The position numbers were made by a program, and so were the translations under genes. A stretch of 64,000 bases of DNA, from the NCBI GenBank assembly GCA_028274465.1, contig CM051456.1, positions 46,002,870 to 46,066,869 on the forward strand. Reading direction: 5' to 3'. Below, in pieces: positions 58,934 to 64,000 of this stretch. Source of the DNA: Plantago ovata. Taxonomy: Eukaryota; Streptophyta; Magnoliopsida; Lamiales; Plantaginaceae. Numbering within the stretch: position 1 is the first letter of the stretch; each line of letters opens with the position of its first letter. The notes below the pieces were generated by a model. The model did not search any database, had not been told where the DNA came from, and saw only the letters and a list, made by a program, of their open reading frames with translations.

Positions 58934-59442
58934 AGGTCATGGGGGATTCCAGTATCAGAAGGACCTCCCTCAGCCTCTGTTCGATCATCAATAAAGTCAT
59001 CCTCGCTCATTCTTTGCCTTTTACGAGGTTGCAATCTATACTCAGCAGCCTCCTCCTCCTCGTCAGATTCCTCAGAAAAGCGAGCCACTTCCCCGGCCTC
59101 AGACTCCTCTTTACCCTCCTCGCTCTCACCACCAGATGCTCGCTCTTCATCTTCACGATCCTGGTCATTTAAGTTCTCCTCGGCCTCAAAGAAAGGCTCT
59201 ATAGTGTTGTCGAGAAACCCGGTCGATAGTGACGTCCCGGGTGACGCATCATGGTCGGACCCATAGTCCTCAGCCTCGCGACAATTTTGGCTATCTTCGC
59301 TCCTCTCAAACATCCTAAGGGTAAGGCCAGAAAAAAGGTGAGAAGGGTGGTTATATGTCCGAGAGGTCAGTTTATGTATATTCAATTTGTTCGACCCCCC
59401 GAACGGAGAAAAAATCGCAAAAGAAGAAGTTACTCTAAGCAA

Positions 59443-60530
59443 GTAGAGGGTGGGCGTACAAGAGCGACCAACCGCTTAAATAAAAGAGCGAACATGCATA
59501 TTTATACTTATTCTACAGGAGGAAAGGGGAGTAACAATAAGTAAAAGGGGGAATTGCAGCAAAACAAGTAGATTCAGTCCTACATTGACAAGCATGAGGT
59601 GGAAAGTTCTCGGAAGGCAAATTTAGAGCATTTAAGCAGTAATCGGAGACGTTGCGTACGTCCACTGACCGAAAAATATTCCAGCAACGGACGGTGCACT
59701 AGTTCAAGTAGTAAATCAACATTTCAAGTACAAATCAACAGTACTTACTTGTTATTAACGGCTAGAGGAACGGAAGCAGGCAAGATCTACCCGAAAACGT
59801 CGACGGCTGCCGAAAAAGGAGAAATTTCGATAGTCAAAATTCTCCTCGCTCGGTTGAAAGGGTGGTCGATCACTATGATTAGCTCTGAAAGAAAGTTTGG
59901 CGAAAAGTGAAAAATGAATCGGTCCACGCCTATTTATAGAAGGGTATCTCGGGAATTCGAACCGTCGCTTACCCCCGTCCGATCTGGGACGAACACGTGT
60001 CCATGTCCGACCGTTAAGATCATAGCCGCCTCTTGAAAAGACGATTCTTCCCCTCACGCTCACGAATCGGCCCATGGTGTCGGTGGCCCGCGAATGACCT
60101 ATTCCCCTAGTTAATTCGTGTAACGGGGAGAGTTACAATGATAAAAAATAAGAAGCTCTCGATCATTCTGCCTAGCGCGACCAACCAGAGAGGAAAATAA
60201 TCACAGAAGAGATTCAAGCCAACTAATGATCGAGCGACAAGCAAAAAGAAGAAAGCGAATAGGACGAAAAACTCAAGGACCGTATTTCTACCTTACAACG
60301 CTTACCTGGATCTGATCTCTACCCAGAAAACATACCTCTTTTTTTTAAGGTCCGAGCACCGTCTCCTCGGACCCTATAAAAAGGGGAGGGGAGGGAGGGA
60401 TAGGAGGAGGAAAAAGTAATAAGGCATGAATACGAAATTCTTTTTTCGCCAATCACTAGTCGAGACATTTCTACAAAGTGTTCGACCAGACTTTTAAATA
60501 GTTCCACAACTACCTTCTACAAAGATACAT
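59443..60530 (+). other. Gypsy D region between the antisense ORF and the polypurine tract
   Basis: No gene that I can support. A minus-strand open stretch at 60075-59755 could be an upstream exon of the antisense ORF, and 60340-60400 is purine-rich. A promoter for the antisense ORF would be expected here. Confidence 0.45.
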
Positions 60531-60548
60531 GGAAACTAGGGGGACATA
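60531..60548 (+). other. Gypsy D polypurine tract
   Basis: GGAAACTAGGGGGACATA directly precedes the 3' LTR start TGTTAGTG. It shows that D runs on the + strand, opposite to the long antisense ORF. Confidence 0.7.
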
Positions 60549-60990
60549 TGTTAGTGTTGAAATATGTCCAGCCCACATTTACGAATTGGAGCGGCCTAAG
60601 AGCGCAATAGAGCCCTAAAAGACCGTCCCTCAAAGGGCTCGACCACCCTTCCAAGTACGTCACCGGAGGGTGGCTCGACCAGTACTTTGAGGTCGCCCTC
60701 CAAGAAAGCTCACAAAGGATAAGCTGACAAGGCGACTGAGAACCATCTCTAGGGAGCGACCACCCTTGGTGATCTATCGAGGACCTTACGTCAAGGAAAT
60801 ACCCTCAAAGGACAGCTAGGAAAGGTCCTACTCGAGCAATGGATCATGAGGAAGGCTCGAGCACCTAGGTCGACCACAACCGGTCGGTCACTAGGCGGCC
60901 CGCCTTCCAGAAGGATACATCAAGTCTCAAAATTCCTAAATGCCCTCCAAACCCTAGGTCAAATGTTTGGGTCAATGCCCATGGACCGCC
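60549..60990 (+). repeat. Gypsy D 3' LTR, left part
   Basis: 442 bp matching 30804-30998 plus 39895 onward, uninterrupted at the gypsy B insertion point. It is cut at 60990 by copia F; the rest lies beyond the window. Confidence 0.9.
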
Positions 60991-63091
60991 TGATAGTGTA
61001 TATGTCCTAGAGACAGTCTTTATTAAGGGCATGCAGCCCTTATAAAGGGCATATATATACTATTACACAGGTTAACGTAATATAATATATGTTTGTTGTT
61101 TGACTATTGAGTATCGCTTTCATATTTATATTACACCAGGCATGCAGGATGTCATATCTCTATTGTTGTCTGTATTGATATTAAACATGTCCCCTCGGAT
61201 AGATGACCGATCACACAGATAGTGGGAGCTATGTGAGTTATCATCTATCCCAAACTCTCCCTAGTCGAGGTTCATCTCGGATGTAGGGATCTGAATGAAC
61301 CAGCTGAGACTAGTATGCGTGGAGGTTATACTTGTTGGAGCAAGTGTGAGCCGATCCCACGGCCACGGAACGGATTGTTGGACAATCAAGAAACGTTCCC
61401 ATAAATGCGCATAGTTGTTCGAAGGATGATTACCGAACAATGGAAGTACCCACCGGACACTCCCATCGATGTATACTCTACACCGAGGTGTCTATGGGAA
61501 CCGGTAAGTTGTCGAAGTGATGCCAGTCGTCCTTTGGACTTACATAACTTTATCATCACATTTGTTGCCCCATATCCTTGGTGAACCCTTCGATGTCAGC
61601 TCTGAATAAGCAGTTGACCCAAGACACGATCCAGGATTATGGCTACATACAAATGGGGATGATAAGTTCTTCTGTGAAGGATTCATCTCTCATGTGTAGC
61701 ACAGGAGAGCACTGCTCATAGTCGTTCATAGTTGTGATTGGTAAAACCGCTGGCCAGCGTATCAATATTATTATGATAGTCATAATAGATATTGGATTCA
61801 CCATGCAACTCACTGAAGACGCCCGTGGATGTATTATTGGGATAGACACTTCATCGATCCTAGATACATTCGAGTCAGTCAGATGAAGGGACGTTACCAT
61901 CGCCGCGTTGAGTGCAACAGATTTCACAACGAAAGGGTTTGCTTTGAGAAACCACTCAAACGTCCTCATGTATTAATATTGCAAATGGAAGAGTCTAGGA
62001 ATTCCATTTTGCCTAGTCTAGGACTTGCTTAATACAATGAGGCCCTATGGGTCACACTATGTGGTGATTTAGCTTATCCGAATATCCTTGAAGATGAAAT
62101 CGCCTTTGATTTTGAATTAATTGTGATTGATGGATTATAATTGATTTGGAATTAATTATAATATTTTATGGCTCAATTAATGATTTGGAATTATTAATTG
62201 AATTGGCTAATTAATTGTATTTTATGTAAATACAATTAAAGATTATATTTTTGAAATATAATAGAGGTTTGATTTGAAATGATATGTTAATTTGGAATTA
62301 ATATATGCACATGGGCAAAATCTACTTGGAGTTTGAATTGTCTTAGAACTATAAGTGGGTCCCAAAATCGGGACCCACCTAATCTCCGTTGAGGGCGCGC
62401 GCGCGCGCAGTTGAGATATGGGAAGGAGTTCGACTCCTTCCTCTATTAGAAGTCATGGGAGAAGTTAGATTTTCCTGATTGAGTTTTAATTTGATTGGGA
62501 ATGAATCTAGACTTGAATTGGTTTCCTAGTGCGATAAGAATTAAATTCTTATACTTTTATGAAGTCTAATTGATTATTCATTAGGCTTCTATTGACTACT
62601 ATATATAGTAGACTATTAGAGAGCTTTTGATATACAGTTGAATAGACTTTCATAGAGTTATTCTACCAGTTTTCTTAGAGAAAATAAAAGCTCTCCTCTA
62701 CCTCCATACTAGCCACGCGCGCCAGTCCCCCTCACCGGAGGAAAACCGCCGCCCCATCTTCTTGGCCACACAAAGAATATCCTAGCATTCTTTCCGGTAA
62801 GCTGTTCATCCGTGGATACCAAGGTTGAGGTTCAAGGAGCTGGAAACTGACTTTTATTGTCTTGCATATAATCAAAGTATTGCAGATATCTTCGACTTCG
62901 ACGAAAGGGGAAGATTCACCGGATTATTACGAAGACTTGGAAGCTGTACTTGCTTTAGGAGTATTGTAAGTCTTCTAATTGACGTGTTTAAATATATACG
63001 GTATATAAATGATCAATTAACCTGCATGTTAAGAAATTTTTTGAAATTCCGCTGCGTACCCTAGGGGTAACTCTGGCCGTATTTTCTTACA
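60991..63091 (+). repeat. Copia F 5' LTR
   Basis: 2101 bp, from TGATAGTGTATATG to TTTTCTTACA, with an alternating GC run near 62395-62408 and TATATATAGTAG near 62600. It gives the undamaged ends for the LTR family. Confidence 0.93.
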
Positions 63092-63092
63092 A

Positions 63093-63104
63093 TGGTATCG
63101 GAGC
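63093..63104 (+). other. Primer-binding site, initiator tRNA-Met type (copia F)
   Basis: TGGTATCGGAGC, one mismatch from TGGTATCAGAGC, which is complementary to the 3' end of plant initiator tRNA-Met. It lies one base after the LTR. Confidence 0.88.
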
Positions 63105-63834
63105 GAGGTTAATTGATTACGTATATACGTATATATGTTGTATGATTTTGTAGTTTATGTGGATGCAATTGATTCTATGATTAATTCGATTTTCAAAAGT
63201 TTTATTTTTATATAAATTTATAATTTATATTTTTCAAAAAAAAAAAATTAAATATATATATATGTGACCGACCGCCTGCGCGACGCAGGCGGCTGGCGCC
63301 TGCGGCCGTGGGCACGTTAGGGGACGGGACGGGACCAAGTGCCGTCCCCGTATTTTAATATATATATATATATATTTTTCCCGGGTTGGACCCAAAATCG
63401 AATTTTGAAAATTTTGAGGATTGAATTTTATATTTGGAATATAAATATGATTTAATTGTAATTGTTTTTTAACTAGATGGGTTAAATATAATTAGTATAA
63501 AGTTAAGGGGCTTATTTGTGATTTATCAATTTATTGTTTAGTACAAATAAGTCCTTCTACTTTTGAATTTTAGATTTAACACCTCCAAGGTTTCGAAAAT
63601 TACAATTGAGTCCTTCGGGTTTTCGAAAATTGCTACCTGGTCAATAGAATTTTCGATTTTTCAATCTAGTCCAAATTTCAATTTTTTCATAGAGATTATA
63701 AGTATGGGATTATAATTTTCATAATGAAATTATAAAGTCATTTGACATCCACATAGGCTACTACTTGTTTGTTTGCTCGATATGCTATTGTTTGACAATG
63801 CATGTTTAAATACCATATATTTTACTTTCCGTTC
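63105..63834 (+). other. Copia F leader, AT-rich part
   Basis: AT-rich leader with AT dinucleotide runs (63250-63262 and 63357-63376) and several imperfect copies of TTTCGAAAATT (63592-63660). No ORF is supported. Confidence 0.6.
63272..63292 (+). other. Perfect GC hairpin in the copia F leader
   Basis: CCGCCTGCG, loop CGA, CGCAGGCGG: a 9-bp perfect stem about 170 bp after the primer site, set in AT-rich sequence. Confidence 0.8.
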
Positions 63835-64000
63835 GACCGCTATGCATGCGAGGGTAGGCGGCGCCCTCTTATTTGTCGGACCGCATATTTGTATGTATGG
63901 GTAGGTGGCGCCCATTATGTGTTTGACCGCGTTTAGAACTAGAATGGATAGGCGGCATCCATTACGTGTAGACCGCTCATGCATGATGGATAGGCGGCCC
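63835..64000 (+). repeat. About 46-bp tandem repeats in the copia F leader
   Basis: Units starting GACCGC at 63835, 63879, 63925 and 63971 (spacing 44, 46, 46), each containing GG(A/G)TAGG(C/T)GGC(G/A)(C/T)CC. The array reaches the window edge. Confidence 0.85.

Larger units (their letters stand above)
44973..59442 (-). pseudogene. Antisense ORF of gypsy D (split by gypsy C)
   Basis: Minus-strand coding sequence in two blocks: 59442-58934, then 47904-44973. Removing gypsy C with one AGGTC copy keeps the frame across the joint. The first block is acidic (EERASGGESEEGKEESEAG) and carries RKRQRMSEDD. The second continues through HVGGRYYHARDVVDPL, a frameshift near 47550, INFEFLGIDN and a Lys/Arg-rich stretch. 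Further blocks at 46380-45940 and 45962-44973 include a long charged coiled coil (KVIEDLEKNLADERS...) and end with two copies of SAKEQRGATTPQGAQ. It may have been spliced originally. Antisense ORFs at this place are known in Tat-type elements; their function is not known. Confidence 0.65.
30804..60990 (+). mobile_element. Gypsy element D (Tat-type), disrupted by nested insertions
   Basis: Parts in order: 5' LTR 30804-30998 and 39895-40256; integrase C-terminus 43905-44160; 3' non-coding part with an antisense ORF (44973-47904 and 58934-59442); polypurine tract 60531-60548; 3' LTR 60549-60990 and beyond. The rest of the 5' LTR, gag and most of pol are missing, lost together with the far end of gypsy E. 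The LTR starts TGTTAGTGTTGAAATATG in both copies. Antisense ORFs between integrase and the 3' LTR are known from Tat-lineage elements such as Grande and RIRE2. It is inserted in copia pol; CGTTC (30799-30803) is the candidate left duplication. Confidence 0.8.
60991..64000 (+). mobile_element. Copia element F, 5' part (LTR, primer site, leader)
   Basis: A 5' LTR (60991-63091) followed by an initiator-Met primer site and untranslated leader; it runs off the right edge. It is inserted in D's 3' LTR after CCGCC (60986-60990). D's 5' LTR has the uncut sequence at about 40130-40150. No gag start is visible before the window ends. Confidence 0.9.

Overview
This window is repeat-rich plant nuclear DNA, probably pericentromeric or other heterochromatin of a flowering plant. 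Nothing in it looks like an ordinary single-copy host gene. The evidence for a plant is the set of element families: Ty1/copia and Ty3/gypsy LTR elements with tRNA-iMet and tRNA-Asp primer sites, CACTA elements with 3-bp target duplications, a hAT element with an 8-bp duplication, a TTA-flanked MITE, and a Mutator-like element carrying ULP1-type and FAR1-type genes. The species cannot be named from the sequence.

Layout. (1) 1-7195: 3' part of a Ty1/copia element (pol, polypurine tract, 2.1-kb LTR), its pol split by a CACTA element at 546-3443. (2) 7196-17829: remnant of a reverse-transcriptase-like gene with a C-terminal zinc knuckle, split by a CACTA element at 7968-16490 (which holds gypsy element A at 9369-15642) and by a hAT element at 16543-17433. 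(3) 17830-18172: AT-rich sequence and a minisatellite. (4) About 18173-28488: a Mutator-like element with two convergent spliced genes that read through without stops, a ULP1-like cysteine protease gene on + and a FAR1-like DNA-binding gene on -. All its non-coding parts are filled with a short repeat around ATCATGGGATAT, always on the same strand. (5) 28489-30803: minus-strand copia remnant with a MITE at 29308-29876. (6) 30804-60990: one Tat-type gypsy element (D). Its 5' LTR carries gypsy B (30999-39889) and truncated gypsy E (from 40257), its antisense ORF carries gypsy C (47905-58933), and C itself carries a solo copia LTR (50352-52443). (7) 60991-64000: start of another copia element (F), inserted in D's 3' LTR and running off the right edge.

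A, B, C and E belong to one non-autonomous gypsy family. It has a tRNA-Asp primer site, a gag-protease ORF, a second ORF behind its own putative 5' intron, and no reverse transcriptase, RNase H or integrase. GC-rich palindromes sit just upstream of the LTR TATA box and again upstream of ORF2, and a pair of AACCTATTC/GAATAGGTT hairpins lies in the 3' non-coding region.

Most insertion boundaries are supported by target-site duplications read directly. Two are also supported by empty sites inside the window, because D's two LTRs carry different insertions. The parts most worth following up are the two-gene Mutator-like element with its same-strand repeats and the gag-protease + ORF2 gypsy family.
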